Assembly (NCBI GenBank): GCA_030065825.1
Contig: JASJCY010000007.1
Location: 34,552 to 98,551 of the forward strand
DNA from: Nostocaceae cyanobacterium
GTDB taxonomy: Bacteria > Cyanobacteriota > Cyanobacteriia > Cyanobacteriales > Nostocaceae
Length of the DNA stretch: 64,000 nt
Direction of reading: 5' to 3'
Position numbers and translations under genes: made by a program. The stretch's first letter is position 1. Each line of letters starts with the position of its first letter. The notes under the pieces were generated by a model. That model did no database searches. It was not told the DNA's origin and was given only the letters and a program-made list of their open reading frames with translations. Shown in pieces: positions 47,732 through 56,491 of this stretch.

Positions 47732-49509
47732 TGTGATTTTCCTTTTGAGTTTAAATATTGAGCCGCATCTAGTTGCCAAGTTTCTACTTCTGGTAAACTA
47801 TCATCATCATAATTCCGACATTTTTGCCATGTTTGTAGAGTATTACTACTATTAATTTGTTGCAGTACTTGAACTTTCGCTAATAAACAATAGGCAGCCG
47901 CTTTCTTATTATCTACATCTTTTGTAATTGCTATTTTTAGATACTTTTCTGCTGTTTTTAATTGACCTGATTGTAGATATGCCCAACCAATATTTTTATA
48001 TAAGTTAGATTGATTCCTTGGAGAAATAAGAGCAGTATCTTTCTCTAAATATGGGGATACCAACTCAATAGCTAACTGATTATTTCTGTTTTGCCAAATT
48101 TGTAATCGAGCCAAGTTATTAGCTGCGCTGATAAAAATATCAACCTTCTCTCCTTGATAATTATTCTGAAAATTAATAGCTTTTTGATATTCATTAATAG
48201 CTTCTGTAAATTTTCTAGTATCTTCATTCAATGTTCCTAAATTATAGTGAGTCGTAGCTTTGTTATAAGCATCATCATTCGCTAATTTAAGTGACTTTTC
48301 ATAGTTATCTCTAGCACAAACATACTCTTTCTGAAATTTACAAGTCAATCCTAAATCATTGTAATATTTTGCTTCTTGAGGATTTAGTTCAACCGCTTTT
48401 TCTAATTTCTTTCTCGCACTCTCTAAATCACCATCCATAAGAGCCTTACGTCCCTCTTCATTTTCATAAGATGCTCTTAATGGTCTAGACCATAATTGAA
48501 TTAAAAAGCCAGCAACAATCACCAGCATAAATGCAGATACTGTTAATTTAAATTTTGGAGATTCTACAAACCTCAGAATACTTTTAATCAACAACCCTTT
48601 TGGATTTAAATATTTGATAATTGCTGCAGCATTTTGAGGTCTATCTGCTGGTAAATCTGCCATCAAATCATCAATAAAATCTGCTAACGCTTGGGAAACT
48701 CTTGGTGCTTGTTTGTGCCAAATTAATTTACCTGTTCTTGGATTAGTAGCCAGTTCTACAGGAGATTTACCTGTAAGTAAATGAACAAAAGTACGTCCGA
48801 GAGCATAAAAATCTGATTGAGGTAAAGCTTTACCATTAATTTGTTCTGGTGGAGTGTAACCACCCGACAGCATTATAGTTATACTTCCTGTTTCTGCTGT
48901 TAAACTTGTTCCTGCTGTTGCTATTTTTCCCAAATATGTATTACTTATATCTCGGACTGTACCAAAATCAATTAATGCTAACTGTCCATCTGGTTGCAAA
49001 ATAATATTTGATGGTTTAATATCTCGATGAAACAAGTGATGTTGATGTATTACTTGCAAAATTTCTAATATTTGTCTCAGCCATTTTAAAGCTATAGATT
49101 GAGAAATAGAACCATGTTCTAATAACCATTGTTCTAAGTTTATACCTTCCATTTTCTGCATTACTAAGCAATGCAGTTTTTCAGAACTATCATGGGGAGT
49201 AAAAGTAAAATAACCATCAGATTCCACTTTCGGAATACCGGGATGATTGAGTGTTTGTAAGGTCAATACCTCTCGTTTAAACATTTTTACTAATTGTGGA
49301 TTGTCTATTTTCAAGACTTTCATCACTTTTCGGGTTTCCCCATCCAACACTTCAAAAATATCGGTATAATTTAGCGATTTTAATGGACGCAGGGGTTTAA
49401 TTAAACGATATCGATTATGGATAAGTAGCGTTGTTCCGCAAGCTTGACAAGTACTAAAATCCTCCTGGTTCTCTCTGTTTCTACATTCCGGGTTAATACA
49501 ATAATGCAC
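47728..49509 (-). CDS. Zinc-ribbon Ser/Thr protein kinase with membrane span and TPRs
   Basis: The 593-residue protein starts with GTG at 49509. C4, C9, C21 and C24 form a small N-terminal zinc ribbon common in cyanobacterial kinases. The kinase domain (about 33-300) has K64 in VMKVLK, HRDIKPSN with catalytic D163, and DFG at 181-183, so it should be active. No Gly-rich GxGxxG loop is visible, which is unusual. A transmembrane helix lies at about 322-340. TPRs (about 345-570, CKFQKEYVCARDNYEKSL) would face the periplasm. Its stop overlaps the next gene's ATG. Likely role: transmembrane signalling from an envelope TPR sensor. Confidence 0.9.
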   Translation of the reverse strand: MHYCINPECRNRENQEDFSTCQACGTTLLIHNRYRLIKPLRPLKSLNYTDIFEVLDGETRKVMKVLKIDNPQLVKMFKREVLTLQTLNHPGIPKVESDGYFTFTPHDSSEKLHCLVMQKMEGINLEQWLLEHGSISQSIALKWLRQILEILQVIHQHHLFHRDIKPSNIILQPDGQLALIDFGTVRDISNTYLGKIATAGTSLTAETGSITIMLSGGYTPPEQINGKALPQSDFYALGRTFVHLLTGKSPVELATNPRTGKLIWHKQAPRVSQALADFIDDLMADLPADRPQNAAAIIKYLNPKGLLIKSILRFVESPKFKLTVSAFMLVIVAGFLIQLWSRPLRASYENEEGRKALMDGDLESARKKLEKAVELNPQEAKYYNDLGLTCKFQKEYVCARDNYEKSLKLANDDAYNKATTHYNLGTLNEDTRKFTEAINEYQKAINFQNNYQGEKVDIFISAANNLARLQIWQNRNNQLAIELVSPYLEKDTALISPRNQSNLYKNIGWAYLQSGQLKTAEKYLKIAITKDVDNKKAAAYCLLAKVQVLQQINSSNTLQTWQKCRNYDDDSLPEVETWQLDAAQYLNSKGKSQ

Positions 49510-49526
49510 CTGACTTAAATTAAATA

Positions 49527-50864
49527 CTATTTTGTTGAATGATATTTGCTGATATACTTTTTCACCAAATACTCAAGATCATAAACAGTTGCTGATGCTT
49601 CTGATTTAGTGACAATCAAACTTCGTTTTTTTAAGAATGCTAATGCTTCTATGACTTCAGAAGTTGATAATTCGGAAATCTCTTCTTTGATATTTCCTAA
49701 AGATGCTGGTTTCTCTAAACTTGCCAAATACAGCATAATTTGCTTTTCTAACTTTGATAAATGAACCCACTGCTGGTCGAGGATGAGTCGAAAATCACCA
49801 AAAACCCAGGTTTCATATTCAGTAAATTCTGCCACATTGTTATTAAATAAATCTTTAATAATGGCAGAAACAATTTTTAATGCAAAAGGATTACCTCTAG
49901 CACAGCGAATTAAGTATTCCCATTTTTCTTCCCCTTTTAAGCCTTGTTCCTGTAAAATTTTCTTAGCATCTTCTAGCTTTAATCCTGCCAATGGAAGTGA
50001 ATGAACTGGTCGTTTTAAACCTTCGATTGATTCAATTTCCTTGGGTTTTTCCTGAGAACATAATAATAAGCAACTTTGGTGTTCGGTTTCTCCCAAGCGT
50101 TTAAACATTACCCCATAATTCTCATATTCCTGTTCATAATTACCAAAGCGACCGCTACTGGGGAGAATGCTTTCTACATCGTCCAGTATCAACAGACAAC
50201 GGTGTTGACGCATATACTGTAGTAGCAGAGAAATTCTTTCATTTATATCTTCAGGTAACTCAGACTCCTGCTGCTGCGATAAAAATGCGATCACATCCCC
50301 CAACAAGTCTGTAATAGAAGGTTGACTATGCAGCGATCGCCAAATAACAAACTCGAAATGCTGTTGAATTTGTTTCCCTAACTTCACCGCTAGGATAGTT
50401 TTACCTATTCCTCCCATACCCAGCAGCGCTACCATGCGACATTGTTCTCCTACAATCCATTCACTCAAGGTAGCTAGTTCCGCTTCTCTCCCGTAAAATA
50501 CGGAAACATCAGGTGCTTCTTGCCAATCTTGAGTTTGCAGGGGTTTTACAGAATCAGTTGTCACCACTACGGGACTATTATCTATGACTGGTCGTGCAGT
50601 TGCGACTTCACCAGCAACCGATGCTTGATACTTGGTGAAGAGTAGCTTTTGTAAGTTTGTTAATTTTACTGGTCCCTTTCCGGTAATGTGAAATTTTTTG
50701 TATATATCACTCAACCGCTTGCGTACCAGCACTTCACTTATATTTAACTCCTTGGCGATCGCTTTGGTGGCTTTTCCCTCCATTGCTGGAAGCAAAACCT
50801 CCATTTCTCGGTCGGAGACGCTATGTTGTTTGGCTATGTCTTGCAGGAAGTCTTGGGGAATCAC
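49527..50864 (-). CDS. LuxR-type HTH / NB-ARC (STAND) ATPase
   Basis: The 445-residue protein starts with GTG at 50864. Residues about 12-75 are a LuxR/GerE-like helix-turn-helix (SDREMEVLLPAMEGKATKAIAKELNI). After a linker comes an NB-ARC domain: Walker A GMGGIGKT at 149-156, Walker B LLILDDVE at 224-231, a CSQ sensor-1 region, and the GNPFALK motif at 324-330, then a winged-helix-like end. Many cyanobacterial relatives continue into WD40 or TPR sensor repeats; none is present here. It leads a three-gene operon (17-bp gap to the kinase). Likely role: ATP-dependent signalling or transcription switch, with the sensor supplied by partner proteins. Confidence 0.88.
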   Translation of the reverse strand: MIPQDFLQDIAKQHSVSDREMEVLLPAMEGKATKAIAKELNISEVLVRKRLSDIYKKFHITGKGPVKLTNLQKLLFTKYQASVAGEVATARPVIDNSPVVVTTDSVKPLQTQDWQEAPDVSVFYGREAELATLSEWIVGEQCRMVALLGMGGIGKTILAVKLGKQIQQHFEFVIWRSLHSQPSITDLLGDVIAFLSQQQESELPEDINERISLLLQYMRQHRCLLILDDVESILPSSGRFGNYEQEYENYGVMFKRLGETEHQSCLLLCSQEKPKEIESIEGLKRPVHSLPLAGLKLEDAKKILQEQGLKGEEKWEYLIRCARGNPFALKIVSAIIKDLFNNNVAEFTEYETWVFGDFRLILDQQWVHLSKLEKQIMLYLASLEKPASLGNIKEEISELSTSEVIEALAFLKKRSLIVTKSEASATVYDLEYLVKKYISKYHSTK

Positions 50865-51318
50865 ACTTGTTATCTCAAATAATATCCATAGTTTAGTACC
50901 TTTATAGTATATTTCATTTTTGTGAAGGATTTTTATTTCACTTAAATTCTAGAGTAGGTAGTAAAGTGAAAAGGTTGCTAAGCCTAGGTTTAATCTAGTT
51001 TTGAAGCTCTTCAGGAATTAATTATGTATAAATTAACTTGCCTATTTTAGATTTATGTGATAACTTAAGTGAAAAGCGCCAGGAAAGAAGAATGTAGAGA
51101 AAGCCTATTTTAAAGTGTCGTGGTATAAGCAAGTCGTGAAAAAATTACTGAATTTATAATTTCACGGATTCAAAATCTAAAAATCACGACATTTAAAAAG
51201 CTTTTTAAATAAAGCTTTAATATCTACATTTTGGGACTTTTTATTGCGGTAATTCATGTTAACTACTGGGGTTACATGAACAGAATGTTTTGCAAAAAAT
51301 AACGGAGAAAAAATAAGA
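50865..51318. other. Intergenic region with a CACGACATTT-ended inverted repeat
   Basis: TTTTAAAGTGTCGTG (51108-51122) and CACGACATTTAAAA (51185-51198) are inverted with one extra base on the left. An inner CGTGAAAAAATTA/TAATTTCACG pair adds a second stem. The rest is AT-rich and must contain the promoters of the divergent NB-ARC operon and RTX gene. No coding sequence is seen. Confidence 0.6.
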
Positions 51319-51786
51319 ATGGCTAATATACCAGGAACACCAGGTAATGATTATCTCATAGGTACATCTGGCAACGATACTATTAGTGGAGGAGATGGTT
51401 TCGACACTTTGATAGGTGCGGGAGGAGATGATTTGCTAAAAGGAAATAAAGGAGCAGATTACCTTTTTGGAAATGGAGGTAATGATACACTCAGAGGTGG
51501 TAAAGGTCACGATTTTTTAGACGGTGGTAAAGGGATAAATGACCTATATGGTGGTGCTGGACGTGATATCTTTTTCTGGGATGCAGCAAAAGACAACAGT
51601 TTTACAAGAATTCGAGACTACGAACCTGGCATAGATACTATCTATATTGCCAATGGTTCTGCTGTCATAGATGAATATAATTTTTATGGTGTTCCTCAGT
51701 TTGGAGGATTGAATGGAGCATTAAGCGTCATTGGTGCAGATGGAAATGGTCTGAGTTTTACTCAGCTTAACGTTCAGTACGTCTAA
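51319..51786 (+). CDS. Small RTX calcium-binding protein
   Basis: The 155-residue protein carries about six glycine/aspartate-rich nonapeptides of the GGxGxDxL type between residues 8 and 85 ([37 protein letters not shown]), followed by a [22 protein letters not shown] segment common after RTX repeats. RTX repeats fold as a calcium-loaded parallel beta roll outside the cell and are normally secreted by a type I system through a C-terminal signal. No other domain is attached, so it may be a structural or adhesive unit. It lies between the NB-ARC operon and small secreted proteins. Confidence 0.87.
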   Translation: MANIPGTPGNDYLIGTSGNDTISGGDGFDTLIGAGGDDLLKGNKGADYLFGNGGNDTLRGGKGHDFLDGGKGINDLYGGAGRDIFFWDAAKDNSFTRIRDYEPGIDTIYIANGSAVIDEYNFYGVPQFGGLNGALSVIGADGNGLSFTQLNVQYV

Positions 51787-51882
51787 ATTACCTTTCATCT
51801 CTCATAGGTATAGTTTCTTAATTCTTGAAACTTATACCTGTGAGCAAAACTATAAAGATTGCACAAGTTCCTTGCATGTCTA

Positions 51883-52016
51883 AGAGTGTGTTTATAAATA
51901 AAAGATAAACACCAAATAAACCGGGCTTCCTTATCGAAAATCTGAATATATACGCCAAAATAAACCCGGTTTATACTCCTCACGAGAGTTTTATATTTCT
52001 TTGATAAACACACTCT
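51883..52016. mobile_element. 134-bp MITE-like element with perfect 13-bp inverted ends
   Basis: AGAGTGTGTTTAT (51883-51895) is exactly inverted as ATAAACACACTCT (52004-52016). Inside lies an AAACCGGGC..AAACCCGGTTT pair like those near 24255 and 46613. No flanking duplication and no open frame are seen. It ends 45 bp before the next gene's ATG. Confidence 0.72.
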
Positions 52017-52060
52017 CAATAAGTCCCTCATTGCCCACTTTGTAGGAGAAATAATTGACC

Positions 52061-52423
52061 ATGAATAAGTTCACAAAATTACTCATGACTACCACAGCTA
52101 TAGCATCTGTATTTGGTTGGAATATTCACACTACTCAAGCACAAACAATTGAAGAATTGCGTGATGCATACTGTGTTGGTTCTTTAATAGGTGGTTTAAT
52201 GAGAGGCAATACTGCAGCTATTCCTTTAGAATGTACTCAAAATCAATCTCAGTCACAAGGTTCGTTAAATACGGCACCGCGTTCTTATAATCAATATCAA
52301 AGAACTAATAGAAGAGATATTGAACGTTATATTGACCAACAAAACCGTCGAGTCAATCAAATTGAGAGGTATTCAGATTGGTTAACTGAACCTGACAATG
52401 TTTGTTTAAGTTGTAGTAATTAG
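52061..52423 (+). CDS. Small exported hypothetical protein
   Basis: The ATG at 52061 follows TAGGAG ten bases upstream and is preferred over a TTG two codons earlier. The protein of about 120 residues has a signal peptide (hydrophobic LLMTTTAIASVFGW, cleavage near TTQAQ). The mature part has four cysteines (CVGS, LECT, CLSC), a Gln/Ser/Asn-rich middle and an Arg-rich helical stretch RRDIERYIDQQNRRVNQIERY. I do not recognise the family. The Cys spacing suggests disulfides in the periplasm or outside. It sits between two MITE-like elements. Confidence 0.55.
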   Translation: MNKFTKLLMTTTAIASVFGWNIHTTQAQTIEELRDAYCVGSLIGGLMRGNTAAIPLECTQNQSQSQGSLNTAPRSYNQYQRTNRRDIERYIDQQNRRVNQIERYSDWLTEPDNVCLSCSN

Positions 52424-52438
52424 TATTTTCTAATTTTC

Positions 52439-52560
52439 AGGACTTACGCAATTGTCATACTTGAAAGTTAATTTTTAGTTCGTAGTGAGTATTTAGTACT
52501 CAAAAAGCTGGTTAAAACCTTTACTACAAACAGTATTAATATGCCAGTTGCGTAAGTCCT
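52439..52560. mobile_element. 122-bp MITE with perfect 13-bp AGGACTTACGCAA ends
   Basis: AGGACTTACGCAA (52439-52451) is exactly inverted as TTGCGTAAGTCCT (52548-52560). An AATTTT sequence flanks both sides, offset by one base, possibly the target duplication. A degenerate relative is at 33661-33736. It starts 16 bp after the preceding gene's stop and may act as its 3' hairpin. Confidence 0.78.
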
Positions 52561-52687
52561 AATTTTGTCTAAATGCAAGTTAGAATACTCAACAACTGGA
52601 GATAAAGGATGGATTCTTAAACTGATTTCAAGACTCACTGAGGGAAATGATCTATTCTATTGATTAAAAATTTATCAGGGTTTGATT

Positions 52688-53101
52688 AAAAAGTTATTAG
52701 GGTAAATATCTATAAATTTAACTATAACTACTGTCAATAAGTTAGAAATACTCGAAATAAATTATTGGCAATAGGGTGCAAATACATTAAGTATCAACAC
52801 ATAATTGCTCATGGGATACAAGTAATTTGGGCAATTTTAACATTACAGTAATATTCTATTATTTCTGTCTGTAAATAATGCTCAAAAGGTAGATAAAGTC
52901 TAGTTTATCTATCTCAAGATTTCATGAGTAATTATCTAGAGTTTATTGTCGCGAATTCAATAAATGTAATCTTGGAGAGAGAGTTATGAAGTTTAAGATT
53001 GTGAGAATGAATCCACTTAGATTGAATAATGTTTTTATTTTGTTGTTGATGGGTATATTAGTCACATCTTGTAGTGGAGGAACTTCCAGCAATACTTCAT
53101 C
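52688..53101 (+). repeat. Duplicated promoter and lipoprotein-leader segment, copy 1
   Basis: About 410 bp covering an AT-rich upstream region plus the first about 39 codons of a small lipoprotein gene is closely repeated at 54476-54875. Shared blocks include GGTAAATATCTATAAATTTA, GTAATTTGGGCAATTTTAAC and the start MNPLRLNNVFILLLMG. Identity drops sharply after the poly-Ser stretch of the coding part. Confidence 0.82.
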
Positions 53102-53174
53102 TTCAGCAGACGATGATTGTCCAACTGATGAAAGTCGTTGTGCAGCAAGAGAGCAGTTGAATTTGTCTAATTGA
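52986..53174 (+). CDS. Small lipoprotein, 62 aa (duplicated leader)
   Basis: The gene encodes a short lipoprotein: a basic start (MKFKIVRM), hydrophobic VFILLLMGILV and a clear lipobox VTSC, then a Ser/Gly-rich linker and a short acidic, Cys-containing tail (DDDCPTDESRC). A GAGAGAGAG ribosome site precedes the ATG. Its first about 39 codons and 300 bp of upstream DNA are repeated at 54476-54875, in front of a longer lipoprotein with an unrelated tail. It may therefore be a cassette in which a shared export leader carries different short tails, or a truncated copy. Function unknown. Confidence 0.6.
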   Translation: MKFKIVRMNPLRLNNVFILLLMGILVTSCSGGTSSNTSSSADDDCPTDESRCAAREQLNLSN

Positions 53175-53240
53175 CGATAGTTGTGTCGAATCTGATTTAA
53201 TTTCTAATACTTCATTCATAAACAAGGAGAATCAATCAAG

Positions 53241-54434
53241 ATGAGTAACAGAACCAATCCAGAAAATCTCGGTCTTTTAAGAGAAGGATTAGAAAATGAG
53301 ATAAAAATAACAGGTAGCACACTTGGAGAAAATAATCTCCAAGATGTTTATTTGTTTGAATTATCTAATAGTGGTACTTTAAGTATTACAACAGGTGGCT
53401 TTGATTTGATTGTCACATTAGGGCAAGATATAAACAGTAATGATATTTTTGAAAGTAATGAAATTATCAAAGAAATCAACTTAGGCAATGCTCAAGATGA
53501 AATAGAAACAAGTGTACAAAAAGGTAGCTATTTTTTAGAATTACAAGATGATTTAAATGGAGAAATTGGTGCTCCTATTTTCGATAGACCTGGATTTTAT
53601 TTTACATCTTTTTTAAGGTTAAACCCTGATGTTATTAATAATCCCATCAATTTAGGAATTTTAGAAGATGGTGCTTCACAAGAACTATCTGGTCGTTCGG
53701 AAAGTTTAAACAGTGAACAATTTGGAACAAATATTCTACTAGAAGGTTATCGTTTTGAATTACCTAGTACTGGTACAGTCATTATCGACAAAACTACTGT
53801 AGATACTAATACGATTTTGGCACGTGATAGTAATAATGATGGTAGGTTTGATTCTACAGATGAAATACTTGCAGAATTGGAAGATATAGACCAAGGTCTG
53901 GGAAGTGAAAATGAAAGTGGTCAAATTAATCAAACATTAAGTCAGGGTAATTATTTCTTGGTATTTGAGGATGGTCGTGACCTTTCTGGAAGTAAGGAGG
54001 TAGCATCAGTATACGAGTCAACAATAACATTTAATGCCACTGATAATCCTGTTTCAAATCCAAATAATCGGACTCCAGATCCACTTACTCCAGTAATTGC
54101 AGGTGACTTAAGTAGTTCTGACCCGCTTTACTGCTGTAACAACAATAATCAACCTTTTTATTACGATGAATATTCAGTGGATCTAAACCAATTAGGGTTT
54201 CAAGTAGGAGATACGGTCAAAGTTGAATTGGATTCCAATGACTTTGACCCAGTCATTATGATTTTAAATGCTGACACTCGTGAAGTGATTGGTGCTGGTT
54301 TTAATCCCAACAATGCAAACAAAGCTGAATTTGTAAGAACAATTGAAGCAGGAGTTAATTATCTGATTTCAGTAGAAAATGCTTTACCTGGTCAAACTGG
54401 TAGTTATACTCTGACAACTACTGAATTTGTTTAA
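53241..54434 (+). CDS. PPC-like beta-sandwich protein
   Basis: The 397-residue protein has three beta-sandwich units, about 5-125, 130-265 and 280-397, each with a DVYLFEL / GYRFEL / DEYSVDL strand and a SYFLEL / NYFLVF / NYLISV strand near its end, the pattern of bacterial pre-peptidase C-terminal (PPC) domains. Asp-rich loops (DINSNDIFESNE, DSNNDGRFDSTDE) look like calcium-binding loops. No N-terminal signal peptide is seen, so export would need a non-classical or type I route. AAGGAG precedes the ATG. It lies between two lipoprotein genes with shared leaders and may belong to the same surface locus. Confidence 0.7.
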   Translation: MSNRTNPENLGLLREGLENEIKITGSTLGENNLQDVYLFELSNSGTLSITTGGFDLIVTLGQDINSNDIFESNEIIKEINLGNAQDEIETSVQKGSYFLELQDDLNGEIGAPIFDRPGFYFTSFLRLNPDVINNPINLGILEDGASQELSGRSESLNSEQFGTNILLEGYRFELPSTGTVIIDKTTVDTNTILARDSNNDGRFDSTDEILAELEDIDQGLGSENESGQINQTLSQGNYFLVFEDGRDLSGSKEVASVYESTITFNATDNPVSNPNNRTPDPLTPVIAGDLSSSDPLYCCNNNNQPFYYDEYSVDLNQLGFQVGDTVKVELDSNDFDPVIMILNADTREVIGAGFNPNNANKAEFVRTIEAGVNYLISVENALPGQTGSYTLTTTEFV

Positions 54435-54475
54435 ATAACAATGATGTCAAATAATGGGAATTGACCTCATTTATA

Positions 54476-54875
54476 AAAAAGTTATCAGGGTAAATATCTA
54501 TAAATTTAATTATAACTACTGCCAATACACTCGAAATCAATTATTGACAAGAGGGTGCAAATACATTCAATATCAACAGATAAATGCTTATGGTATACAA
54601 GTAATTTGGGCAATTTTAACAGTACAGTAATATTCTAATATTTCTGTAAATACTGCTCAAAAGTTAGATAAAGTCCAGTTTATTTATCTGAATATTTCAT
54701 AAGTAATTATCTAGGGTTTTTCTTACCAATTAAACAATTCTAATTTTGGAGAGATAGTCATGAAATCTAACATTGTGAGAATGAATCCACTTAGATTGAA
54801 TAATGTTTTTATTTTGTTGCTGATGGGTGTATTAGTCACATCTTGTAGTGGAGGAACTTCCAGCAATACTTCATC
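54476..54875 (+). repeat. Duplicated promoter and lipoprotein-leader segment, copy 2
   Basis: This second copy of the 52688-53101 segment lies 1.8 kb downstream in the same orientation. It includes the upstream region and the shared coding leader of the lipoprotein at 54760, with small deletions relative to copy 1. The PPC-like gene sits between the copies. Confidence 0.82.
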
Positions 54876-55107
54876 AAATCCTGGTGGAGGTACTTCTAGT
54901 AATAATTCTCTGACAGTAAGCATTCCTGCATTAGGAAGACAGTTTCAAGTGGTCAGAGGACAAACAACAGAAGCAGATATAAATAATACTGCAGATGCAG
55001 AACGAAGTAACTGTAATGTTGTATTTAGTTCTATTCCATCACAACTTCAAGTTTGTAGGTCTCAAGTTAGTTCAGCAGTAAGACAAGCTTTAGATTTCAT
55101 TAGATAA
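54760..55107 (+). CDS. Small lipoprotein, 115 aa (duplicated leader)
   Basis: The first about 39 residues nearly match those of the 62-residue lipoprotein at 52986: MNPLRLNNVFILLLMG, then lipobox VTSC and SGGTSSNTSS. The tail is different: a Gly/Ser linker, then SLTVSIPALGRQFQVVRGQTT and a helical, two-Cys C-terminus (NCNVVFSSIP, VCRSQVSSAVRQ). It is expected to be membrane-anchored and face the periplasm or the surface. No known family is recognised. Whether the tail is the ancestral form, later lost or replaced in the upstream copy, cannot be decided here. Confidence 0.65.
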   Translation: MKSNIVRMNPLRLNNVFILLLMGVLVTSCSGGTSSNTSSNPGGGTSSNNSLTVSIPALGRQFQVVRGQTTEADINNTADAERSNCNVVFSSIPSQLQVCRSQVSSAVRQALDFIR

Positions 55108-55214
55108 AGGATAAAAAATATTGGCGATTGAGTTGGATATAGTCGTAGTTTAGGTTGAAGTGAGTAGGGTGCATTAGCCAAAACTACAATACCTGATTAT
55201 TAGCAACTATATAA

Positions 55215-56345
55215 ATGAAAAATATCAATTTATTCTCTCAAATATCCCTACTAGAACGCTACCTAATCAAAGAACTAATTCCACCTTTATTATTTGCTAT
55301 TTTTGCATTTTCCACCGTAGCAGAATTAATAGGCATATCTTTTGAACAAGTCAGATTTATAGTCAATCGCGGATTAGATATTTCTACATCTATATATATC
55401 CATATTCTGAAACTACCTGCTTTTATAGTTTTAGCTTTACCAATGGCTATTTTGCTAGCAACAATGTTAACCTATAGCCGACTTTCTCGAAAAAGTGAAA
55501 TTATCGCCTTCCAAAGTTGTGGTTTAAGTTTATATAACTTGATAATGCCATCTTTGGGTATCAGTATATTAGTTGCTTTTATGTTATTTATCCTCAATGA
55601 ATTAATAGTTCCTCCTGCTAATTACAAAGCAGCAATTATTTTAGAAAAATCGATGAATGTAGATAGACTGTTGGATAACAGCAATGACATCATTTATGGA
55701 GAATTTAACCACGATTCACAAAACTCCCGTGTTCAAAGTATTTTTTACGCAGAAAAATTCACAGGTTCACAAATGCAAGGCATCACTGTATTAATTTTTA
55801 ATCAACAAGGTTTACATCAAATAATTGAATCCCAATCCGCTAAATGGGATGAGAAACAAAAAGTTTGGTTATTTCATCATGGTGTAGTTAGTGTGATTAA
55901 TTCTGATGGTTCTTATGGTGATTTCACTAAATTTGCAGAACTTTCTTTAAATATTCCTAGAACTCCTTTGGAATTAGCAACCCACAACCGCGATAACCGG
56001 GAGATGAATCTTTTTCAAGCCTGGAAGCAATTAGCCATAATTAAACAATTAGGAGATATAAAAACTATTCGTAAATTGCAAATAAGTATTCAAGAAAAGT
56101 TTGCTATACCTTTCTCTTGTGCGGTTTTAGCTTTAGTTGGTTCTAGTGTTGGCATTAATTCTCAACCAAGAGTAAATAATAATGGTTTTGGAATTGCTTT
56201 AATTATTATTTTTAGTTATTACATGATGAGATTAATTACTACTACCTGTAGTCTTGCGGGAGTTATACCAGTATCTTGGGGTGTATGGCTACCAAACATA
56301 ATTGGAACTTGCAGTGGATGTTTGATTTTAGCGAGGAAGGGATAG
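55215..56345 (+). CDS. LptF/LptG (YjgP/YjgQ) family permease
   Basis: The 376-residue protein has two N-terminal transmembrane helices with the ERYLIKELIPPLLFAIFAFS start, a third and fourth helix (about 60-125, with LPMAILLATMLTYSRLSRKSEIIAFQSCGLS, the family's coupling-helix signature), a periplasmic beta-jellyroll region (about 140-270), and C-terminal helices (about 290-370). This is the membrane subunit of the LptB2FG exporter that extracts lipopolysaccharide and passes it to the Lpt bridge. Cyanobacteria often have a single such permease. No ATPase gene is adjacent, so LptB must be encoded elsewhere. Confidence 0.9.
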   Translation: MKNINLFSQISLLERYLIKELIPPLLFAIFAFSTVAELIGISFEQVRFIVNRGLDISTSIYIHILKLPAFIVLALPMAILLATMLTYSRLSRKSEIIAFQSCGLSLYNLIMPSLGISILVAFMLFILNELIVPPANYKAAIILEKSMNVDRLLDNSNDIIYGEFNHDSQNSRVQSIFYAEKFTGSQMQGITVLIFNQQGLHQIIESQSAKWDEKQKVWLFHHGVVSVINSDGSYGDFTKFAELSLNIPRTPLELATHNRDNREMNLFQAWKQLAIIKQLGDIKTIRKLQISIQEKFAIPFSCAVLALVGSSVGINSQPRVNNNGFGIALIIIFSYYMMRLITTTCSLAGVIPVSWGVWLPNIIGTCSGCLILARKG

Positions 56346-56491
56346 AAAATGAATTTAACTTTCTAACTTGTGGTTTCAGGTCGTTGTTTCATTTAAGTAG
56401 GTACTAACATTTTCTAATCAAAGATAGAGTTCGCTTTCCTGATAATTGCCACAATCGTTTTATATATTGTTAAATTTGGGAGAAAGAATTC

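Noticed and set aside
50865..51318. tRNA or other stable RNA in the larger spacers
   Set aside because: No cloverleaf or T-loop pattern was seen here or in the other long spacers; only inverted-repeat elements are evident.
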